This document shows, piece by piece, positions 17,412 to 26,019 of a stretch of 46,929 nucleotides of DNA. The position numbers and the translations under genes were made by a program. The DNA comes from Sulfitobacter sp. (lineage in GTDB: Bacteria > Pseudomonadota > Alphaproteobacteria > Rhodobacterales > Rhodobacteraceae): the NCBI GenBank assembly GCA_029252045.1, contig JAQXCD010000039.1, forward strand, positions 1 to 46,929, in the 5' to 3' direction. The notes beneath the pieces were generated by a model. It worked only from the letters and a program-made list of their open reading frames with translations, was not told the origin of the DNA and ran no database searches. Numbering within the stretch: position 1 is the first letter of the stretch; each line of letters starts with the position of its first letter.

Positions 17412-18716
17412 ATGGCTGATCTGACAACCGATTTTCTGGGCATCAAGTCCCCTAATCCCTTCTGGCTGGCTTCTGCGCCGCCGACAGACAAGGAATACAA
17501 CGTCCGCCGGGCATTTGAGGCGGGCTGGGGCGGCGTGGTCTGGAAAACGCTGGGTTCCGAAGGCCCCCCCGTGGTCAATGTAAACGGCCCGCGCTACGGC
17601 GTGATCCACGGAGCGGACCGCCGCGTGCTGGGCCTCAATAACATCGAGCTGATCACAGACCGCGATTTGCAAACCAATCTGGACGAAATCACTCGCGTCA
17701 AACGCGACTACCCCGACCGCGCAATGATTGTGAGCATTATGGTGCCCTGTGAAGAGCAGGCGTGGAAAGACATCCTGCCAAAGGTGGAAGCCACAGGTGC
17801 GGACGGGATCGAGTTGAACTTTGGTTGCCCGCACGGGATGTCCGAGCGCGGCATGGGCGCTGCCGTGGGGCAAGTGCCGGAATACATCGAAATGGTCACG
17901 CGCTGGTGCAAGCAGTATTACTCCAAGCCCGTGATCGTAAAATTGACGCCGAACATCACCGATATTCGCATCCCTGCCGCTGCGGCCATGCGGGGAGGCG
18001 CGGATGCCGTGAGCTTGATCAATACGATCAACTCGATCGTCTCTGTGAACCTCGATACGATGAGCCCCGAGCCGAGCATTGACGGCAAAGGCAGCCATGG
18101 CGGCTATTGTGGACCGGCGGTCAAGCCGATCGCGCTGAGCATGGTATCCGAGATTGCGCGTGCTCCGGCGACAGCGGGCCTGCCGATTAGTGGCATTGGC
18201 GGCGTGACCACATGGCGGGATGCGGCGGAATATATCACCATGGGCTGCGGCAACGTGCAAGTCTGTACCGCCGCAATGACCTATGGCTTCAAAGTTGTGC
18301 AGGAAATGATCAGCGGTCTGTCCGAGTGGATGGATGAAAAGGGTCATACCTCGATCGACGATTTTAAGGGCGCTGCGATCCCGAACACCACGGATTGGAA
18401 GTACCTGAACCTTAACTACGTCGCCAAAGCGTCGATCAATCAGGATGATTGCATCAGCTGCGGACGTTGCTTTGCAGCTTGCGAGGATACGTCACACCAA
18501 GCCATCGCCATGTCGGACGACCGGACCTTCACTGTCATCGACGAAGAATGTGTGGCCTGTAATCTGTGTGTTGAGGTCTGTCCGGTAGACAACTGCATCA
18601 CCATGGTGCCGATGGCAAAGGGCGCCACAGACCCCCGCACGGGTAAGGTCGTTGAAGACGTATATGCGAACTGGACAACGCACCCGAACAACCCGTCTGC
18701 GACTGCCGCCGAGTAA
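17412..18716 (+). CDS. preA: NAD-dependent dihydropyrimidine dehydrogenase, PreA subunit
   Basis: The 434-residue catalytic subunit has a dihydroorotate-dehydrogenase-like FMN barrel (about 1-330, with NPFWLASAPPT, ELNFGCPHG and the SGIGGV phosphate-binding region). Two C-terminal 4Fe-4S motifs follow: Cys347, 350, 353, 357 and Cys380, 383, 386, 390. Electrons pass from NADH through PreT to the FMN that reduces the pyrimidine ring. Length and motifs are complete. It ends the operon before a hairpin shared with a convergent gene. Confidence 0.95.
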   Translation: MADLTTDFLGIKSPNPFWLASAPPTDKEYNVRRAFEAGWGGVVWKTLGSEGPPVVNVNGPRYGVIHGADRRVLGLNNIELITDRDLQTNLDEITRVKRDYPDRAMIVSIMVPCEEQAWKDILPKVEATGADGIELNFGCPHGMSERGMGAAVGQVPEYIEMVTRWCKQYYSKPVIVKLTPNITDIRIPAAAAMRGGADAVSLINTINSIVSVNLDTMSPEPSIDGKGSHGGYCGPAVKPIALSMVSEIARAPATAGLPISGIGGVTTWRDAAEYITMGCGNVQVCTAAMTYGFKVVQEMISGLSEWMDEKGHTSIDDFKGAAIPNTTDWKYLNLNYVAKASINQDDCISCGRCFAACEDTSHQAIAMSDDRTFTVIDEECVACNLCVEVCPVDNCITMVPMAKGATDPRTGKVVEDVYANWTTHPNNPSATAAE

Positions 18717-18720
18717 ATCA

Positions 18721-18756
18721 GGCAGTGCCTAAACCGGTTTTGGGGTGGGCACTGCC
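18721..18756. terminator. Hairpin after preA, shared by convergent genes
   Basis: GGCAGTGCC (18721-18729) and GGCACTGCC (18748-18756) form a perfect 9-bp stem with an 18-nt loop, just after the preA stop and over the end of the opposing gene. The loop contains TTTT, but no U tract follows the stem, so termination is inferred from position. Confidence 0.45.
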
Positions 18757-19175
18757 GGCACCCGGTCTTTGAGGATTGGTGCCGTTGGGAGGGGATCAGG
18801 CGGCGCGTAGCGGTCGACCATTCTGGGACGTGATCCGGCATCGACCTTTGTGGAGGTAGCGGCGTTTTTGAACAACATCTGCGGTGTGACGGCAGTATTG
18901 GTTTTGCCATTGTCCTTGGTCTGTGCGTTGACGATTGATTTTGGCGTTGCCGTGTCTGGCGTGGTAAGGACTGGTAGCTGTTTCTGCGGTGCTTGTGGCC
19001 AGTTTAACGGAGCGCCGTTGCGCCCGTTTCCAGATACACTGCTGCTCCTTGATCCTGCGGATGTGGGTTGTATCCTTAGTACGCTCGGCGTCTCTGGAGT
19101 AGGTTGGGCCAGACTGTGTGACTGGCTTGCCAGTGCAGCAAAACCCACCAAATTAAAGGGGATATTATATGACAT
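18729..19175 (-). CDS. Hypothetical Pro/Thr-rich protein
   Basis: The 148-residue protein starts at ATG 19175, with GGAG about 7 nt upstream. The N-terminus (MSYNIPFNLVGFAALASQS) is mildly hydrophobic and could be a weak signal or a membrane-contacting segment. The rest is low complexity, rich in Pro, Thr, Ser and Ala, ends in TPKPV and looks disordered. No domain is recognised. It lies downstream of the TetR-family repressor on the same strand (93-nt gap) and could be cotranscribed with it. Confidence 0.5.
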   Translation of the reverse strand: MSYNIPFNLVGFAALASQSHSLAQPTPETPSVLRIQPTSAGSRSSSVSGNGRNGAPLNWPQAPQKQLPVLTTPDTATPKSIVNAQTKDNGKTNTAVTPQMLFKNAATSTKVDAGSRPRMVDRYAPPDPLPTAPILKDRVPAVPTPKPV

Positions 19176-19267
19176 CCCATGCTCCTTCCTTGAAAAGAGC
19201 CCGCCACCCGCACTGAGATATGTGCCACAAGAGGTTAACAACGCGCTAAAAGTGGCTGAAGGCCAAC

Positions 19268-19891
19268 TTATTGGTTAACGGGGGCCAGCAATCTGCGAAA
19301 CATCTGCTCGAGATGATTGTGCGCGCCTTTGGCCGGGCTCTTGTCATCCAACAACGCAGAAACTTGGGTGCCGAAATCTGCGTAGTGCTGGGTTGTCGAC
19401 CAGATCGAAAAAATCAGATGTGCGGGGTCTACAGGGGCTAGCCGGCCCGTATCGATCCAGTCCTGAATAACCACACATTTGCGGTCAAATAGTGGCTTTA
19501 GATCGTCCTTCAGGTAGCCCGCGATTACCGGAGCACCTTGTAGGATTTCACCCGCAAAGAGCTTGCTTTCGGCAGGTAGCTCAAGCGCCATATCCAGTTT
19601 GTGACGGACATAACCGAGAAGCTCCTCCACGGGATCGCCATCGGGATCGAGTTCTATCAGCGGGTCCAGCCATGTCTCCAGCAGCTGGCTGAGCAAGGTG
19701 ACATAAATCTCGGTTTTACCCTCGAAGTAGTAAAGCAGGTTTGGCTTGCTGAGACCCGCCCCTTTGGCGATTGCATCCAGAGTAGCGCCGCCAAATCCAT
19801 CCCTTGAAAATACGTCCAGCGCAGAATCAAGAATCAGTCGGCGGTTGCGCGTCTGGATGCGGCTTGGCTTCTTTTCAGGGACATCGGTCAA
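19268..19891 (-). CDS. TetR-family repressor, RutR-like
   Basis: A TTG start at 19891 is proposed, with GGAG 7 nt upstream, giving 207 residues, close to the length of E. coli RutR (212). A longer frame from 20023 would run through the operator palindrome and is unlikely. The TetR HTH is in ILDSALDVFSRDGFGGATLDAIAKGAGLSKPNLLYYFEGKTE. The C-terminal domain has features of RutR/YcdC regulators (AGEILQGAPVIAGYLKDDLK and FSIWSTTQHYADF). RutR senses uracil. Its place between the two halves of a pyrimidine-degradation cluster supports the same role. Confidence 0.82.
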   Translation of the reverse strand: MTDVPEKKPSRIQTRNRRLILDSALDVFSRDGFGGATLDAIAKGAGLSKPNLLYYFEGKTEIYVTLLSQLLETWLDPLIELDPDGDPVEELLGYVRHKLDMALELPAESKLFAGEILQGAPVIAGYLKDDLKPLFDRKCVVIQDWIDTGRLAPVDPAHLIFSIWSTTQHYADFGTQVSALLDDKSPAKGAHNHLEQMFRRLLAPVNQ

Positions 19892-19993
19892 AAGGTTGCT
19901 CCGCAGTGCTGTTAAATCGGGCAGGATATCAAAGGCTCTGCGGATGTTTCTAAAGCAGTTCTTGACAGGAATGAAGGGAAACGCAATCGTTGC

Positions 19994-20009
19994 TTTACCA
20001 AATGGTAAA
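19994..20009. promoter_or_regulatory. Perfect RutR-like operator between repressor and hydrolase genes
   Basis: TTTACCA-AA-TGGTAAA is a perfect 7-2-7 palindrome in the divergent gap, 51 nt before the amidohydrolase start codon and about 100 nt before the proposed repressor start. A possible -35/-10 pair for the hydrolase operon (TTGATC at 20013, ATAAAG at 20036) lies just downstream, so a bound repressor could block it. A near-identical site precedes preT. Confidence 0.7.
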
Positions 20010-20060
20010 AATTTGATCGTCAATTCCGGTCAGAAATAAAGCAAGATTAGGAGCGAGCCG

Positions 20061-21311
20061 ATGCCAGCCCCCGGACAAAACCTCAAGATAAACCCCGACC
20101 GCCTTTGGGATAGCTTGATGGAGATGGCCTTGATCGGGCCGGGTGTGGCGGGCGGGAATAACCGTCAAACTTTGACAGATGCGGACGGCGAAGGGCGCGC
20201 CTTGTTCCAGCGTTGGTGTGAGGATGCAGGCTGCACCATGGGGCTGGACCAGATGGGCAATATGTTCGCGCGGCGCGAGGGAACTGACCCGGATGCACTG
20301 CCAGTTTATGTAGGCAGCCATCTGGATACGCAGCCTACGGGTGGTAAATATGATGGCGTGTTAGGCGTTCTGGCCGGGCTGGAGTTGCTGCGCACGATGA
20401 ATGATCTGGGGATCAAAACCAAACACCCCGTTGTCGTCACCAATTTCACCAATGAGGAAGGTACCCGCTATGCGCCTGCGATGCTGTCCTCGGGCGTGTT
20501 TGCGGGCATTCATACGCAGGATTGGGCATATGCGCGTGTGGACGCTGAGGGGAAATCCTTTGGTGACGAGCTCAAGCGCATTGGTTGGCGTGGTGAAGAA
20601 GAGGTAGGCGCGCGCAAGATGCATGCGTTCTTCGAGTTGCACATAGAACAGGGGCCGATTTTGGAGGCCGAGGGCAAGGACATCGGCGTGGTCACCCACG
20701 GACAGGGCCTGAGCTGGACCCAAGTGACGGTGACGGGCAAGGACAGCCACACAGGCTCGACCCCGATGCCAATGCGCAAGAATGCGGGGCTGGGTATGGC
20801 GCGGATGTTGGAAGCAGTGGACCAGATCGCGTGGAGCCATGCGCCCCATGCAGTGGGCGCTGCGGGGCATATCGACGTCTATCCGAACTCGCGCAATGTG
20901 ATCCCCGGCAAGGTGGTGTTTACGGTTGATTTCCGCTCGCCTGATCTGGCGGTGATCGAGGATATGGAGGCAAAGCTGCGGGTGCAGGCGCAAGCGATTG
21001 CGGATGACATGGGGCTGGGCATTGAGTTCGAGAAGGTCGGCGGGTTTGATCCGGTGGACTTTGACGAGGGCTGTGTCACAGCTGTCCGCAACGCGGCGGA
21101 GCGGCTGGGCTATAGCCACATGGACCTGATTTCCGGCGCAGGGCATGATGCCTGCTGGATCAACCGCGTGGCACCTACGGCGATGGTGATGTGCCCCTGC
21201 GTGGACGGGTTGTCGCATAACGAGGCGGAAGAGATCACCAAGGAATGGGCCATGGCGGGGGCGGATGTGCTGCTGCATGCTGTGGTTGAGACGGCGGAGA
21301 TTGTGGGATGA
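20061..21311 (+). CDS. Zn-dependent amidohydrolase (beta-ureidopropionase / carbamoylase type)
   Basis: A 416-residue M20-family enzyme of the hydantoinase/carbamoylase group. The binuclear metal site is visible: His87 in GSHLDT, Asp98 in KYDGV, the Glu pair in TNEEGTRY (132-133), His194 in ELHIEQG and a C-terminal His in GLSHNEAEE. The dimerisation-domain motif GKDSHTGSTPM is present. In this context it most probably hydrolyses N-carbamoyl-beta-alanine to beta-alanine, CO2 and ammonia, the last step of reductive uracil degradation; allantoate or other carbamoyl amino acids are alternatives. ATG has GGAG upstream. It is the first gene of the operon. Confidence 0.88.
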   Translation: MPAPGQNLKINPDRLWDSLMEMALIGPGVAGGNNRQTLTDADGEGRALFQRWCEDAGCTMGLDQMGNMFARREGTDPDALPVYVGSHLDTQPTGGKYDGVLGVLAGLELLRTMNDLGIKTKHPVVVTNFTNEEGTRYAPAMLSSGVFAGIHTQDWAYARVDAEGKSFGDELKRIGWRGEEEVGARKMHAFFELHIEQGPILEAEGKDIGVVTHGQGLSWTQVTVTGKDSHTGSTPMPMRKNAGLGMARMLEAVDQIAWSHAPHAVGAAGHIDVYPNSRNVIPGKVVFTVDFRSPDLAVIEDMEAKLRVQAQAIADDMGLGIEFEKVGGFDPVDFDEGCVTAVRNAAERLGYSHMDLISGAGHDACWINRVAPTAMVMCPCVDGLSHNEAEEITKEWAMAGADVLLHAVVETAEIVG

Positions 21312-21329
21312 GTGTCCGTTGATTTGGAG

Positions 21330-21380
21330 GGCCGGGGCCAGCCCCGGACCCCGGAGTATATGAGGCCAAGAAAGATAGAC
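21330..21380. repeat. GC-rich intergenic hairpin element
   Basis: CCGGGGC-CA-GCCCCGG (21332-21347) is a perfect stem, followed by ACCCCGGAGTAT and then GGCCAAGAAAGA. I recall this arrangement (hairpin, CCCCGGAGTAT, GCCAAGAA) as a dispersed intergenic element in Rhodobacteraceae genomes. It lies between the amidohydrolase and dihydropyrimidinase genes, inside the operon, and may act on the mRNA. Its dispersed nature cannot be shown from one copy. Confidence 0.4.
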
Positions 21381-21391
21381 GGGAGCAAGAT

Positions 21392-22852
21392 ATGACCAAA
21401 GTAATCAAAGGCGGCACGGTCGTCACGGCGGACCGGACTTGGAAAGCGGATATTCTGATTGAGGGGGAGACGATCTCGCGGATTGGGGAAGACCTGGAGG
21501 GCGACGAGTATATCGATGCTGAAGGGGCCTATGTCATCCCTGGCGGGATTGACCCTCATACTCATTTGGAAATGCCATTCATGGGAACCACTGCGGCGGA
21601 GACGTTCGAGAGTGGGACATGGGCTGCGGCCTGTGGTGGCACCACGATGATTGTGGATTTCTGTCTGCCCGGCGCGGATGGCTCGATCAAGAATGCGATC
21701 AACGAATGGCACCGGAAATCTGCGCCGCAGATATGCTCGGACGTGGGCTATCACATGGCCATTACCGGCTGGAACGAGAATGTCTTTAACGAGATGAAAG
21801 ACGCCGTTGATATGGGCGTGAACTCGTTCAAGCACTTCATGGCGTATAAGGGCGCGTTGATGATTGAGGACGACGAGATGTTCGCCTCCTTCAAGCGCTG
21901 TGCAGAGTTGGGTGCGCTGCCGATGGTGCATGCGGAGAACGGTGATCTGGTGGCCGAGTTGCAGCAGAAGTATTTCGACGAAGGGATTACGGGACCGGAG
22001 GGTCATGCTTATTCCCGCCCGCCCGAGTTGGAGGGCGAAGCGGCCAACCGTGCGATCACGATTGCAGATACGGCGGGCGTGCCTTTGTACATCGTGCATG
22101 TGTCGTGTGAGCAGACCCATGAGGCGATCCGCCGTGCGCGGCAAAAGGGGATGCGGGTTTATGGGGAACCGTTGATCCAGTTTTTGACTCTCGATGAGAG
22201 CGAGTATTTCAACAAGGATTGGGACCATGCCGCGCGGCGGGTGATGTCGCCACCGTTTAGGTCTAAAGACCATCAGGACAGTCTCTGGGCGGGGTTGCAG
22301 GCGGGGTCGTTGCAGGTGGTGGCGACGGATCATGCGGCATTCAGCACCGAGCAGAAGCGGGCGGGGCGCGATGATTTCCGGATCATTCCGAACGGGTCTA
22401 ACGGGTTGGAGGAACGTCTGGCGGTACTCTGGACAGAAGGGGTTGAGACGGGGCGTTTGACGATGAACGAATTCGTTGCGACAACGTCGACCAATGTGGC
22501 GAAGATATTGAACATCTACCCGCGCAAGGGCGCGCTGGTGGAAGGGGCGGACGCGGATATTGTGGTGTGGGATCCAAAGATCACCAAGACGATTTCGCCT
22601 GCGAACCACCATTCTGTTTTGGATTACAACGTGTTTGAAGGGTTTGAGGTGCGGGCGCAGAGCCGCTTTACGCTCAGCCGTGGGGAAGTGATCTGGGCCT
22701 GGGGGCAGAATTCCCAGCCCAATCCAGGGCGGGGGCGGTTTGTCCCGCGTCCTGCGTTCCCGAGTGCGAATGTGGCGTTGAGCCGGTGGAAAGAGCTGAA
22801 CTCACCCAAGATGATCAAGCGTGATCCGCTGAATATTCCGGCAGGGATTTGA
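21392..22852 (+). CDS. hydA: Dihydropyrimidinase
   Basis: A 486-residue cyclic amidohydrolase that opens dihydrouracil or dihydrothymine to N-carbamoyl-beta-amino acids. Metal ligands are His56 and His58 in GGIDPHTHLEM, the carbamylated Lys153 in FKHFMAYKG, His180 in MVHAENGD, a His in YIVHVSCEQ and an Asp in VATDHAAF. The TFESGT and NGSNGLEERL segments are typical of D-hydantoinase/dihydropyrimidinase. GGGAGC lies 7 nt before ATG. It is the middle step of the pathway between PreTA and the amidohydrolase. Confidence 0.95.
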   Translation: MTKVIKGGTVVTADRTWKADILIEGETISRIGEDLEGDEYIDAEGAYVIPGGIDPHTHLEMPFMGTTAAETFESGTWAAACGGTTMIVDFCLPGADGSIKNAINEWHRKSAPQICSDVGYHMAITGWNENVFNEMKDAVDMGVNSFKHFMAYKGALMIEDDEMFASFKRCAELGALPMVHAENGDLVAELQQKYFDEGITGPEGHAYSRPPELEGEAANRAITIADTAGVPLYIVHVSCEQTHEAIRRARQKGMRVYGEPLIQFLTLDESEYFNKDWDHAARRVMSPPFRSKDHQDSLWAGLQAGSLQVVATDHAAFSTEQKRAGRDDFRIIPNGSNGLEERLAVLWTEGVETGRLTMNEFVATTSTNVAKILNIYPRKGALVEGADADIVVWDPKITKTISPANHHSVLDYNVFEGFEVRAQSRFTLSRGEVIWAWGQNSQPNPGRGRFVPRPAFPSANVALSRWKELNSPKMIKRDPLNIPAGI

Positions 22853-23326
22853 GTGGAAGAAAGTCAAGGCAAGCTGTTCTGGCAGAGATTTACGAAGACC
22901 ACCGGACTTACGGGGGGCTTGGCTTTCCTTATGGTATACTTCGCGGCATCCCTGAACGGTCGCTTCGACTGGTCTGTGTTCTTTCTTGCGGGAACCGCGT
23001 TGTTCCTGTGTTGGGCGCGCACTTGGATTTTGGTGCCAATTCATGCATGCCAAGCAACCGCAGAAGACGAAATGTGGAATAGGTTCTTTGAAAGCGATTG
23101 GCGGTTCGTTAACACTGTATCAGGTCTGTCTGGGGCAGAGTTGGATGAATTGAGAGCCTTGTTTCGCGATGGAAACGATACCAGAGCGCGCGGGTGGATC
23201 AAGCAGCATTGGGAAGGTATGGATAGTGCAGAAGTCCAAGATTTTATGTGCTTTTTCAATGAGGAATTTATGGATACGATTTCAGCATACCTCTACGACA
23301 CTGGCCGACTGCAGCCCTATGACTGA
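22853..23326 (+). CDS. Hypothetical membrane protein inside the pyrimidine operon
   Basis: A 157-residue protein starting at GTG directly after the hydA TGA, which implies translational coupling. Two hydrophobic segments (about 18-36 and 40-62) suggest a hairpin membrane anchor. The C-terminal two thirds are soluble and acidic (GAELDELRALFRDG, GMDSAEVQDFMCFFNEEF). No family is recognised. It stands between the dihydropyrimidinase and the importer ATPase and looks somewhat more AT-rich than its neighbours, so it may be a late insertion. Confidence 0.68.
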   Translation: MEESQGKLFWQRFTKTTGLTGGLAFLMVYFAASLNGRFDWSVFFLAGTALFLCWARTWILVPIHACQATAEDEMWNRFFESDWRFVNTVSGLSGAELDELRALFRDGNDTRARGWIKQHWEGMDSAEVQDFMCFFNEEFMDTISAYLYDTGRLQPYD

Positions 23327-23338
23327 GAGAGGCCCAGA

Positions 23339-24109
23339 GTGGTAATTAAAGCGAAAAATCTCGATCTGACTTTCCAGACGAATGACGGCCCTGTGCATGC
23401 GCTCAAAGGTGTTGATCTGGAGATTAACCAAGGGGACTTTGTTAGCTTCATCGGCCCATCCGGCTGTGGCAAGACGACATTCCTGCGGGTGATGGCGGAT
23501 TTGGAGCAGCCTACGGGGGGGGAGATCACCGTGAATGGGGTGTCTCCGGAGGAGGCGCGGCGGGCGCGGGCTTATGGCTATGTGTTTCAGGCGGCGGGGC
23601 TCTACCAGTGGCGCACAATTGGCGGGAATATCCGGCTGCCGCTGGAGATCATGGGCGTGCCTAAGGCTGAGCACGCGGAGCGCGTGGCCAAGGTGCTGGA
23701 GCTGGTCGAGCTTTCGGGGTTCGAGCGTAAGTTCCCTTGGCAGTTGTCGGGCGGCATGCAGCAGCGGGCGAGCATTGCGCGGGCGCTGAGCTTTGACGCC
23801 GATCTGTTACTGATGGATGAGCCGTTTGGCGCGCTGGACGAGATCATTCGCGATACATTAAACGAGCAGTTGTTGAAGCTGTGGGCACGGACGGAAAAGA
23901 CGATTGCGTTTGTAACGCACTCGATCCCCGAAGCGGTGTATCTGAGCACCAAGATTGTAGTGATGTCTCCACGACCGGGGCGGATTACCGATGTGATCGA
24001 GAGCACGCTGCCGAAAGAGCGGCCCCTGGAGATACGAGAGACCCCCGAGTTCTTAGCGATTGCACATCGGGTCCGTGAAGGACTTCGGGCGGGTCACGCG
24101 GATGGGTGA
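23339..24109 (+). CDS. ABC importer ATP-binding protein (nitrate/taurine/pyrimidine type)
   Basis: A 256-residue ATPase from GTG 23339, preceded by GAGAGG. It has Walker A GPSGCGKTT (39-47), Q-loop VFQAAGLYQW, signature LSGGM (136-140), Walker B LLLMDEP (156-162) and the switch His in VTHSIPEA. The LSGGMQQRASIARAL and DEPFGALDE forms are typical of the SsuB/TauB/ThiZ group. It energises the two downstream permeases. Context points to uptake of a pyrimidine or a related precursor. Confidence 0.92.
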   Translation: MVIKAKNLDLTFQTNDGPVHALKGVDLEINQGDFVSFIGPSGCGKTTFLRVMADLEQPTGGEITVNGVSPEEARRARAYGYVFQAAGLYQWRTIGGNIRLPLEIMGVPKAEHAERVAKVLELVELSGFERKFPWQLSGGMQQRASIARALSFDADLLLMDEPFGALDEIIRDTLNEQLLKLWARTEKTIAFVTHSIPEAVYLSTKIVVMSPRPGRITDVIESTLPKERPLEIRETPEFLAIAHRVREGLRAGHADG

Positions 24110-24208
24110 TGATTTTGATATCGTCCTTGGACTGTGTGCCCCCGCAAGGGTGCCGCGAGTAGCGGCGGCAGGATTGAGTTTAATTGGCACAATGAAGATG
24201 GGTGTATC

Positions 24209-25129
24209 GTGAAATCTGTTTTGCCCGTTCTGACCGTTGTGTTGGCAATTCTCGGGATTTGGTTGCTGGCTGTGATTCCCATGAATATGCATTTGGTGGC
24301 GGATCAGGCGCAGCGCGACGGAGTGATTGTTGTGCCTGACGAACCTGCCGCGCGGCAGGCGTTCAGTGGTGTTGGATTGACGTGGCACAATCCCGATCTG
24401 GTTCCGTTGGCCTACAATTTTGTGCGGCCGCGCCTGCCCAGTCCACAGCAGGTTGCGGGCGAGATGTACGAGACGATTTTTACCAAGAGCATCACCTCGA
24501 AACGGTCGCTGGTGTATCACGGGTGGGTGACGCTTGCGCCGACTTTACTGGGATTTTTGATCGGGACGGGACTGGGTGTTTTGCTGGCTGTCGGGATTGT
24601 TTACAGCCGTGTGATGGATCGCTCCGTGATGCCTTGGGCGATTGTCAGCCAGACGATCCCTATTCTGGCCTTGGCGCCTATGGTGATTGTTGTCTTGGGG
24701 TCGGTGGGCATCCAAGGCCTGTTCCCGAAATCACTGATTGCAGCCTACTTATCATTTTTTCCGGTTGTCGTGGGGATGGTAAAAGGCTTGCGCAGCCCGT
24801 CGCAGATGCAGCTGGATTTGTTGCGGACCTACCACGCGTCTAACACTCAGGGTTTTTGGGCTTTGCGCTTGCCTGCGTCGCTGCCCTATTTTTTTACATC
24901 GCTTAAGGTCGGGATTTCGGCATCTTTGGTCGGAACCATTGTGGCAGAGCTGCCAACAGGTGCGCGGGCAGGTTTCGGGGCGCGTATGCTGGTCGGAGAT
25001 CAGTATGGTCAGCCTTTGGTATCCTGGGCTGCGTTGTTTGCAGCGGCGTTGACAGCGGCGGCACTGGTCGGGTTGTTTAACGCAATAGAACGTATCACCC
25101 TCAGACGCATGGGGATGGCTGCCGTATGA
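24209..25129 (+). CDS. ABC importer permease 1
   Basis: Start proposed at GTG 24209 (306 residues), where an N-terminal helix SVLPVLTVVLAILGIWLLAVI begins; GTG 24134 would add 25 polar residues. The BPD permease domain has several helices and the coupling-loop region with RTYHASNTQGFWALRLPASLP, matching the EAA motif. It overlaps permease 2 by 4 nt. The 99-nt gap after the ATPase contains a small GC-rich hairpin (TGCCGC...GCGGCA) of unknown meaning. Confidence 0.88.
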   Translation: MKSVLPVLTVVLAILGIWLLAVIPMNMHLVADQAQRDGVIVVPDEPAARQAFSGVGLTWHNPDLVPLAYNFVRPRLPSPQQVAGEMYETIFTKSITSKRSLVYHGWVTLAPTLLGFLIGTGLGVLLAVGIVYSRVMDRSVMPWAIVSQTIPILALAPMVIVVLGSVGIQGLFPKSLIAAYLSFFPVVVGMVKGLRSPSQMQLDLLRTYHASNTQGFWALRLPASLPYFFTSLKVGISASLVGTIVAELPTGARAGFGARMLVGDQYGQPLVSWAALFAAALTAAALVGLFNAIERITLRRMGMAAV

Positions 25130-25968
25130 TTTATGTTATCCTTGGCGTGATGATCTGGGCGGCAGGCTGGGTGCTGAATGTGCAGCTTGCTAACGGGCTA
25201 TCCTCCGAACAGACCAGCGTGAAAATAGCGATACCAGCGATTTTCGGGCTCACCATTGTGATCGTCTGGGAACTGATGGTTCGGGGGTTCGAAGTGAACC
25301 CTGTGATACTGCCTGCGCCCTCCTCGGTTTTGGAGCGGTTGTTCGGGGAGGGGCCTATTCTGTGGGCTGACTTCCAGCAAACGGTCTTGAAAGGTGCATT
25401 GATCGGTTATGTCGTAGGCACGGTGGCGGCGTTTGTCGTAGCGATTGTTGCGGACAGATCTGATTTTATGACGCGGGGAATTTTGCCTGTTGGCAGCTTT
25501 ATGGCTGCGTTACCGATCGTGGGCACTGCACCCATTCTGGTGAAGTGGCTGGGAAGCGATTGGGAGTCCAAGGCCGCCGTCGTGGCCCTGATGGTGTTCT
25601 TTCCTATACTTGTGAATGCCGTGGCAGGGCTGAAAGATACCAACAGCATGCAGCGTGATCTGATGCGGACCTATGCGGCAGGTTATTGGGCTACATTGTT
25701 CAAGCTGCGTCTGCCGAGCGCGATGCCGTTCATTTTTAACGGCCTCAAGATCGGTACCACGCTGGCGCTCATTGGCGCGATTGTTGCTGAATTTTTCGGC
25801 TCGCCTACGGTTGGAATGGGTTTTCGTATCTCGACCAGCTTTGGACAGCTTGCGCTGGATATGGTCTGGGCAGAGATTGTTATAGCGGCCTTGGCGGGCA
25901 GTGCGTTTTATGGTGCGATGACATGGCTGGAGAAGAAGGTCACGTTCTGGCACCCTTCACAGAGATAA
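25126..25968 (+). CDS. ABC importer permease 2
   Basis: The 280-residue permease overlaps permease 1 by ATGA. Its EAA-loop region reads MRTYAAGYWATLFKLRLPSAMPFIFNGLK, and about six hydrophobic segments can be seen. It is homologous to permease 1 in layout, so the importer probably uses a heterodimeric membrane channel, as in ThiX- or RibX-type systems. It ends 51 nt before the binding-protein gene. Confidence 0.9.
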   Translation: MIYVILGVMIWAAGWVLNVQLANGLSSEQTSVKIAIPAIFGLTIVIVWELMVRGFEVNPVILPAPSSVLERLFGEGPILWADFQQTVLKGALIGYVVGTVAAFVVAIVADRSDFMTRGILPVGSFMAALPIVGTAPILVKWLGSDWESKAAVVALMVFFPILVNAVAGLKDTNSMQRDLMRTYAAGYWATLFKLRLPSAMPFIFNGLKIGTTLALIGAIVAEFFGSPTVGMGFRISTSFGQLALDMVWAEIVIAALAGSAFYGAMTWLEKKVTFWHPSQR

Positions 25969-26019
25969 CCAAAGACCCTGGAAACGGGGCAATACTTTAA
26001 CTGACTGGGAGGTCAAAAG

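Noticed and set aside
17397..18347. A 316-codon open frame antisense to preA
   Set aside because: His/Arg-rich shadow with no start signal or family resemblance.
19892..20023. N-terminal extension of the RutR-like repressor to ATG 20023
   Set aside because: The extension would translate the operator palindrome, adds 44 residues absent from the family, and a TTG with a good Shine-Dalgarno gives the normal length.
21110..22612. A 500-codon open frame antisense to the dihydropyrimidinase
   Set aside because: Low-complexity Arg/His-rich translation opposite a gene with complete catalytic residues.
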